Of a stretch of DNA of 64,000 bases, positions 11,501 through 23,191 are shown piece by piece. The stretch is from NCBI RefSeq assembly GCF_000524195.1, contig NW_020170422.1, positions 334,663 through 398,662 of the forward strand, in the 5' to 3' direction. Under the pieces are notes generated by a model. That model worked only from the letters and a program-made list of their open reading frames with translations, was not told the DNA's origin and ran no database searches. Position numbers and translations under genes: made by a program. Position 1 is the first letter of the stretch, and every line of letters starts with the position of its first letter. Source of the stretch: Echinococcus granulosus. Lineage: Eukaryota; Platyhelminthes; Cestoda; Cyclophyllidea; Taeniidae.

Positions 11501-14500
11501 TACGTGTATAATATGTATTTGTGCATTTATTCTATATGCTTGTCGTCTGCCAAAATAATCACATTCTTAATGTAGCTGCCTTGTCTTTTTAAGTAGGGGT
11601 GAAGAAGCTATAAATCCACTCAAACGATGGATCTTTGCTTTCAACAGAGATGATGTCATAAATCTCTTAGGCTTCAGTGTTTTTTTTTTAAAATATTTTC
11701 AGAGGTGCGCTAAAACAAAAGGGAATGAACTTCTACTTCATATTGAAGAGCAAGAGAGAATTACGGCCGAGAAAGACCGACTCATTACAACTCTTAAGAA
11801 TACGAAAGATGGATACTTTGTGAGTTGAGGCCTATAAATACACAAAGTAAGATTGGAATATAAGAGCAGTTGAGAAAGAGGATCATAATATACATTGTTA
11901 ACACAGAGAACTCATGTAGATCGAAACAATTATCAAAGTGATCATGACTATGGCTAGGAAAGGGAACAATAATTTTACTCAATAATAAAACATGTATTAA
12001 ATTGTATTTGTATACCTGTTACTCACTTCGTTTTATGTTATATACATACAGAAGGAAGTGGAAACATTGAGGTGTGAGTTGAATAAAAGTGAGGAGAAGT
12101 ACAAGGATCTAGAAGAATCGTTGTCCAATGAAAAGGTACGGAAAATATGTCAGTAGCTTCTCCAATGCTTCCTTTTTCTCAGAGGCTACGTGCCGAAGCT
12201 GAGGAAAAGCTAGTTTGCCTTCAGGAAAATGAAAAAATTCGAAATAAAGAGATATTGGATCTAAGGTAAGATGCGTTAAGCTTTGAGACCACCTTTTTCC
12301 TATAGAAAATACTTTATTATTGTAAAAAATCTGCGTGGACTTTTTAGGAATCTAACCTCGAATCAGCAGAATGAGATCGAGGATTTGACCACGAAAGTTC
12401 GAAATATTGAATTTGACCAAAATAACCTCAACAGCCGAAATCAGGATATGAGTAGGTGCATTGAGGTGAGTTTTGGCTCTCATTTATTTGGAAAATAAGT
12501 GACAGGAATGGAATGACGTAGGCCTCAAAACCACTCACCATATTAAATTTGCTAATTCGATTTGAAAATATATTGGCATTTCATTGGCAAAATAATTACA
12601 ACGGACACGCCATTTTTGTCCCACATAGACTTTTAATTCACAACTTTTTTCATTGCTTTTGAAGTAAAAATATATTCACTAACCCATCCATAGGTAATAA
12701 ACTGTATCATAAGCTTATGTTTGTTGTACGTCCTTATTGTAAGCAAAAGCTTGGCAAATATGCAATACTTAATTTGAAATTAAGCGCCATTAAAAACACT
12801 TTGAAAAATTAGCGTAGGTTCAAATTGCAATTTATATTCTGCCACTGGATCTGTAATGTTAAATAAGTGTCATTCTGCCCATCTAGAGTTGCCGTCAAAG
12901 TATTTTGAAAAAGTGGAAATTTGGGTGTTTAAGACTCAGTCCCGTTTGTTCGGAAGGAAAGCGGTCGTACACTTATATTTATTTTCACTCTACCATATCA
13001 GCCAGTAATTATACGGGCGTTTAAGTCGTAGCGAGACTTTAAAGTTTGCCAGGTAAAGGCGCAAAACCTTTATCCGTTTTGCTACAAAGTCTGTGCAAGA
13101 ATCCTGGCATTTTATTAACATTCACAGTCCCGATATAAGGCTGTGCTGTTTTGGATGAAACATTTCAGAAAAGTGTGGTTCATTTTGTCTGAAAATCCTA
13201 TCAAAAACAATCCTTTAAAATCAAGCATATTCCAAACTGCTTTTAATCACTTTGTTTTTGATTTCAACATTTTTTGCGCTTGCCCACTCCTCACTAATGA
13301 AACAGGGATTGTATCATTCATAATCATTTTAGTAGTAAAACAGACACGCAGTACTGAAGGCAACGTGTGAGTTTGTTAGGATTGCAAAGCTTTATTTAAA
13401 GATTAAAATTTAAGAGGTCCCAAGCAGATAAAAATATGCATGAGCAAGTGGTAAAGATTAGATGAATAAAGTCACAGCCTAAAGAATGTGAGAGGCTATA
13501 ATAGTCTCCATAAGTGCGAGCAATTCGCAAGATGGCTGGAACCCCTTGAAGCCGAAATATTTCGTCGAGCTAAGTGTACTCACTGTTACGTCAGATTAGC
13601 ATACCACTACTGGCACAGTCTAACACACTGATGGCACCTTGACTTCCTTATCCGAGGCTGGGTTCCCACAACTGTGTGATATGAGATGATTACCAGAATA
13701 TGACAACTTTTTTAAATAATACCTTATGATTTTAAAATGACATGAAGTAGATGCAGAATTATGCTCTTTATCTAAACTGGTTTCATTTTTCTCTTCTGAG
13801 AGACAAGTGAGTTGGTTCAAAAAAATTGATGACAATTTGGGTCATTCGAGTTTTGGTGGCTAATCATCCTCAAACCTCTGGTGGTGAAAATGCCAATCTA
13901 AAGTGCCATCATTTACAGTGAGCTCTATTTTGCTTCTCATACATCGTAGTATCTGGCTCCGTAATGGACCACATACTTGTTCCCATCAGTCACGCATTTG
14001 CGACACTAGACACAAAATAAGGGGCTCTGTCACGTATACGTGACACTGGTAACCAATGTGTTAACTAAGATATTAGCAATGGTATTAAGAAACTTAAACG
14101 CTGGATAGGCTTCGTTGGCATTCGTGTTGACATTTGTTTTATAGTTGAAGAACGATCAAATAGTACGATTGGAAGAGCGACTACATGAGGCGGAGCAGCA
14201 GGTGCTTGTGTTAGAGAATGCAGCGGCACGCGCTGGACAAGAAGTGCGCACTAGCTCGAGCAGTTTGGCACAGCGCGACGCCGAGGTATCGCAGTTGCGT
14301 GAGGCTCTTCATACCGCACAAGCCGAGCACGCCACTGCTCTGCGTCACTGCGAGGAGGTGCGCGCCGAATTGCTTGGTGCTGTCGAGCAGCAGCAACAAG
14401 AGTCGGATAAAGTATTGCGGCAGAAGGAGAAAGAGATTGGCTCTTTAAAAGAGATGCTAAATGCTCTTCAGAAGGAGGCGGATAAGAGCTCCAAACGAAT

Positions 14501-17500
14501 TGTGGGTTTTTGGAGGAATATTTAATGTTGTTCTCATAAAAATCAACTCTTTCTAGATGGTGATGTCGCCTCGTTTTGCACTGTCCATTTAACACCAATT
14601 TTAAGTTATAGCAATTATAAGCAGCATCATAGCAACAATAAGCTCTGGCATTTTACGAGCAATTTAAATGCTGTAAGTCTGCTGAGATTCAGAGCTAAAT
14701 CGTGATTTAGACTTAAAATTTAAGCTTAAATAATAGTCCTTAATAACTTAGATAGGAAATGATTTTTTTAAAATTTGTTTAATCCATAAGAGAAGCCTTC
14801 TAGGCGTCGTACGAGAATTATACCGATGACAATTCCTCCAAATGTCATTCAGATTAATATTTTATGCAGATAAACTTGACAACGGTAGGTTTCTCACGAG
14901 GACTATCAAGTAGACTCCGACTGTTCAAGTACAGATAGCTATTTTCGGGGGGAAAAATTACTCATTCAATCACAATTCTAAGAATTCGCACTATCTTAAA
15001 TTAGTAGTTCAAATGTTATCTGACATGGTTTTTTTGAAAATAAAGACAGGAAATTCCTGATTAAAATTAAGAAATAAATTTGAATTAAAATAGAGAAAGG
15101 CATTAGAACAGATGGGATACATATTCCCCAAACGTTTATGCATTTTCGTCAGATGAAGTGAGTGTGGATCTATCTTTTCCTAAAAATATTTAACAGCATT
15201 GAATTTTCCTTAGGAAAAGAAACTAACAGACAATGTAGTACATATGGAGAAACTCAATGATCAACTAAAAGAAACTGTGCAGGAGAAGGTGAGAATAATC
15301 ATTCCCAATCAAATGCCCGTTTTCTCCAAAACTTAATTTTGATGCCAACTTTGCCTGCTGCTGAGTTTTAGAAAGAACTATCGAAACAATTAACTGCGAG
15401 CAAGCAGAAGATGACCAAGCTCGAAAAGGACGCCGACGAAAAGGTATGCCCGAATATCTATTTGCTTAAGCATTCATAGGTAAGTTCAGCTATTTCTTCA
15501 TAAAGCTAATTTCCCCATTACAGCGGCATAATTAACATATTCTTGATAATTCTCCCACATGCAAATCCCCATTTTTTAAATAAATTGATTGTATTATATG
15601 ATTGTCCATTTTTTCTAACTTAGAAAGTTCTGTTGTCAGAGATGGAGGAAAAAGTAGGAAACCTCGATGCTGAGTTGACTAACCTCAACAACGAAAAGGC
15701 TAAGTTGACCGCAGCTCTGAGCACAAAAGATGCGGAAATCGAAAGGCTTCGTTACATTGAAGCAGAATTCGCAGATTTCAAACGCTCCATAATGAATAAC
15801 TCGCCTCCCTGCTCAACACAAATCCCAAAGTCTATTGAGATTGAAGTTCAAAAGACGCCTCGTTCACCGCTCCTCTCTGAGAAATTGAATCGTATGGTAG
15901 GCTGGAAGTTACATCTAAATCGAGTTCTAACTACCTCATGTGTGTAGGTTCTGTTAAAGACACCACAAAAGACGCCCAAGAGCATTCTGAAGCAGCCCGG
16001 GTCGGAGTGCAAACGCAGACGAGTGCTTCTCATTTCTCCTGAGAAGTCAACCCCTAAAAGTGGATGTTTCGAGGTAGAGCCGGAGTTGGAGGTCGAGCTG
16101 CAGGCGGGGTCGAAGACTGTGGACACAAACAGCGAGACGTGTCTTGTTGTGGCACAACCGTGTTTCAAACCCGCACCTCCACGAACTCCCAATATTCGCG
16201 GAACTCCACAAACTCGAGTAGGTTTCATGCCCTTTTATTACAGCGGTTAGAATGTTTATTCGGAATTTGTTACAAGAGATGTAATTCGTCCAACTTAGTA
16301 TGCTATTTGGACTCGACGTCTTAGAGAAAGGTGCAGACTGAACTGAGACCACGATCCTTGCGAAAGTAGATGACGAATTTCAATGAACAGGGACTGCATT
16401 TATTTGTCCTTATAATTTCCCCCATCTAGGGAAAGATTTATCTTAGAGAACCCTACTTTGTTTCTTGGGTGCTCTTTTACTTAGCTTAAGTTCCGGGTTG
16501 TAAGGGAAGGCAATAATTTCTAGTTGAGTATTCTTAGTCCGTATGTAGTGTCCTGATTTCCCCTTCTTTACAGTGCGTGTTACATTTCGGAGTTGCAAAT
16601 CTTCAAGAATGGTTGCATTTACCGTTTCTAGAGGAAGAGCGGTCTTTTGTGCAATTTAGTTAATAAATTACGTGAAAGTCATTAAATCCAAGGTTAAATG
16701 CTCAAAACGCTGAATGCTTATTAATTGGAATAACTGTTAAGACTGTTGGCTGCTAATCATTACTGTCGAGATCGTTGGTGATGGATGCAAGTACACCGTT
16801 AACGTGTCTTGGATAAAGTCTCCTGTAGATGAGTGGATGCGAGCATCCTCAGCCTCAGCCATTATACCTTAATTACTACCATCCTTCTCACGCAGGCACT
16901 ACTACTACTTTTGTAAGGAAAATCAAGGTTTTTCTCTAAGACTTACGCGTAGGAAGGTTTACACTATGGTAAGGATGGAAGGAAGATACGGTGTAATTTT
17001 TGCATCCACCATATTTCTAGCGTGTAATGTGTAAAGTAGAAATCGCGTATAGTTCGTTTCTTTGGAAAGGAATTATCGATTGTAATTTCAACAATCTTAA
17101 CTTAATTTTGGCAAGGAAGCGCATTGTTATTAGCAATAGAATAGATATTCTTGATACTATCCCTGTTACTCACGGCGTATAAAAGCACATAATTTTCAGT
17201 TGCAGCTTAATTATTGTCAGCAATTTCATTTCAGTTCAAATAAGTTTCTCTCTATTGCTGGCGATTATAGCGAATTTCGGGCCAGGAAAAGCTTAATTTG
17301 ACACCTTTGTTACCGGAGTCTCAAGGAACAACCGAATTTCGCGGGTTAGCTTCCAAATTATTCTAGTATGCCATCCACACCGAGCATTGAGGCGGTTTAT
17401 TCACTTGCTGCAAAAAAGTGAAACAGGTGTTATTCTCCGTTAATTAAAAACATCATTTCTCAGCTATTTCATTGTAAACTCAACCAGTCTGTAAGACACG

Positions 17501-17867
17501 ATTTTGTGCGACTGCACAGACAAAGAACAGGTAAGATTAAACATACACGATCAGACAAGTAAACTCAAATATCACACAAATGAGACGCCGATGGCTTCCA
17601 TGGAAGCAAATATTTTTGGAATGACTGAGACTCATCTTTCTCATTCCCCTCGTCTTTACCCTTTTTTTAAAGAATGCAAACATTAGGAAGACGCCTAGCT
17701 CTGGTAGCAGAGGCCGCGGACCTCCCACCAACACTCGATCGTCAATGCGTTTGGGCAGTGCAAAAGGTCCCACTGCGACCACAAACGCAGCCCACGTGAC
17801 CACTTCGGTTGCCGCTTCGTCTTGGTTCGACTCGGACGAGACATTCGGTCTCAACACCGAGGAGTGA
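8546..17867 (+). CDS. SYCP1: SYCP1-like synaptonemal complex transverse-filament protein (about 20 exons)
   Basis: Predicted long coiled-coil protein that would bridge homologous chromosomes in the synaptonemal complex during meiosis. Exons read from splice sites and phase: 8546-9327, 9767-9854, 9898-10031, 10071-10144, 10397-10525, 10563-10819, 10885-11109, 11170-11267, 11315-11341, 11409-11433, 11703-11819, 12052-12135, 12183-12265, 12348-12465, 14145-14501, 15214-15288, 15372-15443, 15624-15896, 15948-16217, 17691-17867; sum about 1,154 residues (human SYCP1 is 976). Layout: Ser/Thr-rich disordered N-terminus (about 260 residues), long heptad-rich coiled coil, then a basic tail with repeated TP motifs (KTPQKTPKSILK, PRTPNIRGTP) and an acidic end WFDSDETFGLNTEE. 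The segment ENASLKVKDEVEK...GTRDLCEAIK parallels remembered human SYCP1 (NEKVSLKLEEG...ATRHLCNLLK), and the following LENTFKDFQNLSIQLDESR also aligns. ATG at 8546 follows a possible 5'-UTR acceptor (ttgtag at about 8536). The junction around exons 9-10 and the last acceptor (17690, or 17686 with an unseen exon) are uncertain. Another coiled-coil protein is the alternative. Confidence 0.75.
14028..14045. repeat. Perfect 18-bp palindrome TGTCACGTATACGTGACA
   Basis: Inverted repeat with no spacer, in the 1.7-kb intron between the exons ending at 12465 and starting at 14145 of the SYCP1-like gene. Related GTCAC...GTGAC palindromes occur at 23323, 36851 and 43224. Confidence 0.8.
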
Positions 17868-18289
17868 TACTGAAATTTCCACTCGTATTCGAACTTCTCA
17901 GTTTTTTCCAATTGTTGGCCAACATTTTTCGCCTAATCACTCAGTGTTTGTGACCCATTCATCGTGTTGGTTATTGCATGCCTTCAATTGATTATCAAAG
18001 CTTTTGTAATTTGGATTTACTAATTTCTATCCATTTAATGTGTACGTGTGTGGATGTGTCGTGCGCCTATAAAAAGCCTTGTTATATCCTGCCTTTCTTC
18101 TAGGGTAAACTATTTCATAAAAGGTTGCTGAATACTTAGGGGTTTCAAAACTTAGGTTGGTAATGAGCAACCATCTTGATTATGCTCCTCTATGGATTGA
18201 AATAATGGATGGAGTTTTTCATGCATCGACAGTTTATTAGGAAAATACAAAGGACCACTAGGTCAGATCGCGACTTTTAGAGTTCAGGC

Positions 18290-18302
18290 AATAAAAAATA
18301 AA
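18290..18302 (+). terminator. Putative poly(A) signals after the SYCP1-like gene
   Basis: Two overlapping-range AATAAA hexamers lie at 18290-18295 and 18297-18302, about 425 nt after the stop at 17865-17867. They are the first clear plus-strand AATAAA pair after that stop and suit a 3' UTR. No cleavage site can be proved from sequence. Confidence 0.35.
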
Positions 18303-18563
18303 TTTGGTTTTTATTAAAAGTCCTTACTTCCCCATTTACACACAAAATCCAACAAATTATTATTGACTGCAAAGGTTTAGCTGAACCATCCTAACACAGC
18401 CTGCTTTGTTTGCTTATTAGCGGTCCATTGATCTCCAAACCTGAATGGTTAGTCCATGCTTCGTTTTTCTTGTCAAAACGTCCTTTTACTTCAGTGCCTT
18501 ACTCCATCCTTCTGTGCTGGACAAAAGAGCACTTCCGTGGAAACTCCCAAAAATCGTAAATTT

Positions 18564-19025
18564 TCAATAATTGGGTTCACTGTTGCCACAGGAAAAATGT
18601 GTCACGCGTGTTAACCATAGTTCAGATGTCCAGAATAAGATAGGAGTTCCACGTCCTGGCTGAATGTCAATTCGTAAGAGGTGATGGAAGGTGAGATCAT
18701 TACTGAGAGACGTACAAACGACCGCCTTTAATATGTTAAAACAATTCGATCGTCCTACTTCTGGGCGGTGGAGCATCCCATCAATAATCCGCATTGCACA
18801 TAAAGTCTTTTGCTGATACAAGTAGACACAAGTACCCGAGGCTTCGAGCTTGATGCCTTCGGTCTCGTTTACAGAAATCTCACGCACTACCACTGTTGCC
18901 TGCCATCCTGGCCAATGGCATCTTGACGAACCTGTCCAACGATGCGTACGTAGGACGCTACCGAAGACGTACACTTTCCACTTACTTCTGCATGCGGCAT
19001 TGTCTACACTGCAATCTCTTTCCAT
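18564..19025 (-). CDS. Orphan ORF of 153 codons, function unknown
   Basis: An uninterrupted ATG-started ORF, long for AT-rich intergenic DNA. It includes KVYVFGSVLRTH, WQATVVVREISVNETEG, GTCVYLYQQKTLCAMRIIDG and LRIDIQPGRGTPILFW, which look like alternating beta strands. No signal peptide, transmembrane helix or known motif was found. An embedded donor-like GTAAGT near its start suggests that it could be one exon or a retrocopy. It lies on the opposite strand, 3' of the SYCP1-like gene. A chance ORF is possible. Confidence 0.3.
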   Translation of the reverse strand: MERDCSVDNAACRSKWKVYVFGSVLRTHRWTGSSRCHWPGWQATVVVREISVNETEGIKLEASGTCVYLYQQKTLCAMRIIDGMLHRPEVGRSNCFNILKAVVCTSLSNDLTFHHLLRIDIQPGRGTPILFWTSELWLTRVTHFSCGNSEPNY

Positions 19026-19687
19026 GCATGACGACGAACTCAAAATGAAAACGTCCTCTTGCAGCCCATACTTGACATTTAGACAAAAGAAGATTAAATT
19101 AGGTCAGAGGAGGTAAACCCAATCATTAGCACCTCAAAATGTTGAGCCATTTGTTTCATTGTATGAAAAATTTTAAGACATCTCTGTTATTTGTTACAAA
19201 AGTGTTGCAGAAGTTGTGTGCGTTTTCTGGTAGCACACATATGCCTTCTAGTGTGTGACTAACCATCCCGCAGAAGTTAAGGTATCTCGCTGCTCTCCGC
19301 GAATAGCCGCTTCTTGACAAGTGCCAGTTATGCACTCTACTTGTAGGTGGAGGGTTTCTTAAGACTACTAGTCGATATTCTTGGCACTGATATGTTCTAT
19401 TTAAAGTCTTGCATTAAATCTTTATGTCTGCCTGGTTGCATGAAACGATAACTAATCTGATGCTTCCCTTCAAAAACTTTCCTGATACTGCTCAGGTTAA
19501 CAACTCGTATACGCTGTCCTCCTTTTCAGACAAAGTATATCGTCATACGTTATTTGCAAGGTATCAAATTCTACCAACATATTTGCGACACGCCTTCATG
19601 GAGCGGCATCGGCAGGAGCACGTTTGAATGGCTGTTCCTATCATTATTCGCCGGGCTATTCGAAGTTCATCCAAGTCTGCGTTACAT

Positions 19688-19885
19688 TGTAATACGATAG
19701 TGGTTTATCCCTCGGTATTGGTGAGGCGCCACTTTTGTACTTTGAATTAGCCCCCTCGTACCTCGCTGGGTGGGCTGGCCTTTTGGGCCATGCCAATAGC
19801 CCAGACACCTTCTCCGTGCTGAATATATATATTCTGCTTGAGTATTGTGTCTTCTTTCGTCTTCAGGGAGTCTAGGGACGCTACA
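19688..19885 (+). repeat. Solo-LTR-like copy of the TRIM repeat
   Basis: A diverged 198-bp copy starting TGTAATACGATAG and ending GACGCTACA. It keeps CCTCGGTATTGG, GGGTGGGCTGGCC, the ATATATTCTGC stretch and CTTCAGGGAGTCTAGG. No internal region lies beside it. Confidence 0.65.
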
Positions 19886-20845
19886 ATATAGCATAGCCTA
19901 GCACCACCACAGATGTGATGGCAACACAAAGCGCAGGCACACACCTATTTTTACCTCACGATGAAAATGTGACGGCCTTTGGTAGTCCTCTCACAACCTT
20001 CTCCCACCTTTCGTCATTGTGCGTGTGCATGCTTGTGTAGGTATCGCAGAAGTTGACTCTGTGATGTTCTATCCTTTATACGTGTTGTGTCCGCTACGCG
20101 CATGGCGTGACAATGAAGGTGTGATTAATTACAATCGGAGGAGGCAATACTCAAGACATAGCTCTCGACTGCAAATCCCTTGGTGAAAGAGATTGGCTCA
20201 CTAAAAAGGCCAATCGAGAGGAACAGCAACACAGGGCCGAAAGGCCAATAATTCCGTTTCCATTTTGCACTGAATCACTGCAAAAAGGTAATTGAAGCTG
20301 AGGTCACGTGACTAGAGGGTCATTGAAGATGAGGCGATAGTTTGAGAGGGGAATTTTACATGATAGGATGATCGGTGGAGTCGTTAAGACATTGCGTGTG
20401 GATCCTCAGCAGGTTCATCCGATTAACTATAATAGGAGGACTAAACTACTTGATGGCTTTCACAAGATGATTAACAAAGTTGCAAATCCCGAAGAGGACA
20501 GTAGGTGACAAGGATTGCTCAGAATCCTCGTCCAGAATACAGAAACTGCTATAAGGCGATGTGTGAGGCCCTTGACGTTCTACACTCTTTTCTAGTGGAA
20601 AGAATACAATTGGAGTTTTTAGAGGTTTCACACACAAGGTCGAAAGTGCCTCATGCTTTAGAGTGAACAGACTCTAAGTGAGGAGGCCTTTGTGGAGTGC
20701 ATAATGCTATAAATCAGTGTAAAGATAATTCCACTCGTCATTTGCTACGTTTGTTTCCATAGCCAATGAGCAGCAATTTGAACTAAAGTTTTCGACCTCA
20801 TTGCTGTCAACGAAGTGCTTTGGAATGGTGGTAAACAAACACTGA

Positions 20846-21252
20846 ATGGCAAAAAAAGATAAACCTTACTCAGAATTTTATACAAATACCTACAAATCAA
20901 GTGAGCACTCTCACTCGGTGGCCAGTGCTACAAAGGCTCGTAGCCGGCGACATTTACGATACAAATCCAGTCCATCTGCATTCAGTGTCTGAGCCGGCAT
21001 CAGCATTTCAACCTCGACGCTTTTGTCAAATTTCCATTAAAAAACATCAACTAATGATACTTTGTCGCTAAAGCACTCCTCTTCAGTGGCAATTTTAGGA
21101 AGATTGTAACGCCTTATCCACCACCCTCTTCTGTCACGCAAGTGGTTCACGAGGAAACATCAAATGCATTCGACACACACGGAATCAGAGACAAAAGCCT
21201 CAAAAGCCTCCCTTTCAATTCTGTCTTGGAAGGGAAGCCAAGTCTAATGCCT
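20846..21252 (+). CDS. Candidate two-exon gene fragment, Ser-rich, unknown
   Basis: An ATG at 20846 opens a 48-codon frame (MAKKDKPYSEFYTNTYKSSE...) that ends at 20992. A second open stretch at about 21087-21252 follows a CTCTTCAG acceptor, reads GNFRKIVTPYPPPSSVTQVV...KPSLMP and ends at a strong GTAAGT donor. The composition suits a disordered protein. The splice linking the two was not resolved, and a minus-strand ORF overlaps the second piece. It is recorded as a lead only. Confidence 0.22.
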
Positions 21253-22204
21253 GGTAAGTTGATATAAAGTACTCCTGGTCGAAGTTGCGGCCGCCTTAGT
21301 CGGCTAACTTTCACCTTGAGCACACCACATGGTGATTGTGCGCAAGAACCATATTCGATAACCACTTTGTGCTCCGATCTTCCTCGTGTATTTCTCGTAA
21401 CCATTTTAAGGTTTAAGTGAGAGGCTAAATAGTGAGGGCCATCCAAATTGTTAGATTGACGTTGACGAAAAGCTTATGCTTCACCCTTAACAAGTGTTTG
21501 GTGAAAGACATTCTCGTCCTGATGAATTAAGTGACTGGTAAAAGTCAGGTTTTGTTATTTGCTCCGCTTTTTGACTCTCGACAGAAGAGGTTAAGTAAAA
21601 TGTATGTGTGTCGTTAGTATTTTGCTCCTTAGCAAAAAAAGTTAGTAATAAAGGTTAGTATGTGTTTTACGCATAATGTTTTGCTTTTTGAAAACCTGGA
21701 GCAGATAAATTACCAACTAGATTATTGATAGCTGCCCAACTAATGGCCTGCTGTACAAACTTAAGTGTTTCACAAGAGCCCAATGTCAATTTTTGATTGG
21801 ACTAGCGTAAATCCTTCTGCTTGCATTGCTTGCCTAAAAATGGCAACTATTGAGCATTACCTGGGAACTGGAGGTTTTCAGCAATTCATGATTGACTAAT
21901 TCCCTTTATATGGTTTATAAATAGGACCTTTCTTCACTTTAAAGCCTTCTCCTTTTCGTGGTACCAGTCACCCATCCAATGGTATTTGTGTCTACCTATC
22001 GCCTGACTGCCTTGCAATGGTCGTGACAGGGGACCCGAGTTTGTAGCATACCTTGAAACAATACCTTCAGAGTCACCTCAATCACAGCGAGACCTGTTAA
22101 ATACAAATTATCTATTGCAAGTACACACGCCAGATCTCATCTACAAGTGTTCGCTTAGCGTTGCATTGCTGGTAAAAGCAGAGTTAGTAAAGAGGTATTG
22201 AAGT

Positions 22205-23191
22205 CTATCTGGCGACCTGAGGATTTGTAGGCAGAGAATCTTTGAAAGGTTTATAAGCCTGCAAAATGCATCCAGGCGCAATCTCATTTTCTAAAAAGAA
22301 AGAAAAGAGAAGAGCAATGGAATAATAGACAGTGGTTTTCCTACCCATGTAATAGATTACCAAATCCTCAATCGTTTTGAAGGTTTTGTTCACGAATAGG
22401 AAGCAATTCGGATCAGTTCCACTAAAGTAGATTTTGTAGTGCGTCAAATTTCCCCTTAAAGGCTTAATTGATAAGGCCATTTCATTGCATTCTGTCAAAT
22501 AATAATAAAATGAGCAAGTAGAATAGGAATACAAAAGTGGTGTCAGTATGTAAAAACAATTCATGTTATCAATGCAAAGTACTAACCACGGCTGGGTCGA
22601 ATAACGTAGTTAAAGTTACTCGAGTAGTCATTAGATTGAAGCAATTTACTAGCACCATTGCGATCTGTTTCCCTGAAAGCGTCTAGAGCTGCTGAATACC
22701 CACGCTCAGAGGTGATATAGTTGGCAGGCACCTCACCAACGCAACGTGTTCGTGGATTTGTGGCTGCAAGCCAGTTCTGCCCTTTGTTCTCTTGATGGGA
22801 TTTGGATAACTGTAATAAATAACTCTTTAAGCTAGGAACTTGTCCGATATAGTAGGCAAATTTTATATTTTAAAGAGCTCTCTGTCCTTTGTATATCAAC
22901 AAACTCATGCTCAACTACACGGGCTCTTCAGCTCTCAAAGTTTCGACTGCGTCTGTCTACATTTTGTCGCCTCTAAGTCCTTCTACACTCTACCATTGAA
23001 GTATTCCTCTATGTGAATATAACAGGTTACGTTTTCAAGGGTAGCTTAGTTGATGTCTTTATTCTCTATTCAATAGTGTCTCCTACCAAAGAACTTACTT
23101 GGAGAAGGTCACCTGCCCTGAATGCTAAATCACCATCTTCCATAGCTTTGAAGTCATAAAGAGCAAAGGCCCAAGTGGAATTCGCTTCCAT
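22205..23191 (-). CDS. Small SH3-SH2 adaptor protein, 182 residues, no kinase domain
   Basis: A cytoplasmic signalling adaptor: SH3 binds proline-rich partners and SH2 binds phosphotyrosine. Exons on the minus strand are 23191-23099, 22809-22587, 22491-22345 and 22290-22205; all junctions have GT/AG and phases 0, 1, 1, and the product ends in a stop after 182 residues. SH3 (about residues 7-66): ALYDF at 10-14, EDGDLAF at 18-24, single Trp44, and the GEVPANYI pocket at 56-63. SH2 (about 73-160): the FLVR-type arginine is Arg102 in YVIRPSR, the HYKI strand is at 123-126, and FKTIEDLVIYY is at 143-153. The usual Trp at the SH2 start is absent (SAALDAFRETDRNGASKLL). There is no second SH3 and no kinase; the protein ends about 28 residues after SH2. 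The MEA start and SH3-SH2 order resemble the first two-thirds of GRB2/Drk; Src-like adaptors and cut-down Src/Abl-type regions are alternatives. The orthology is not settled. Confidence 0.85.
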
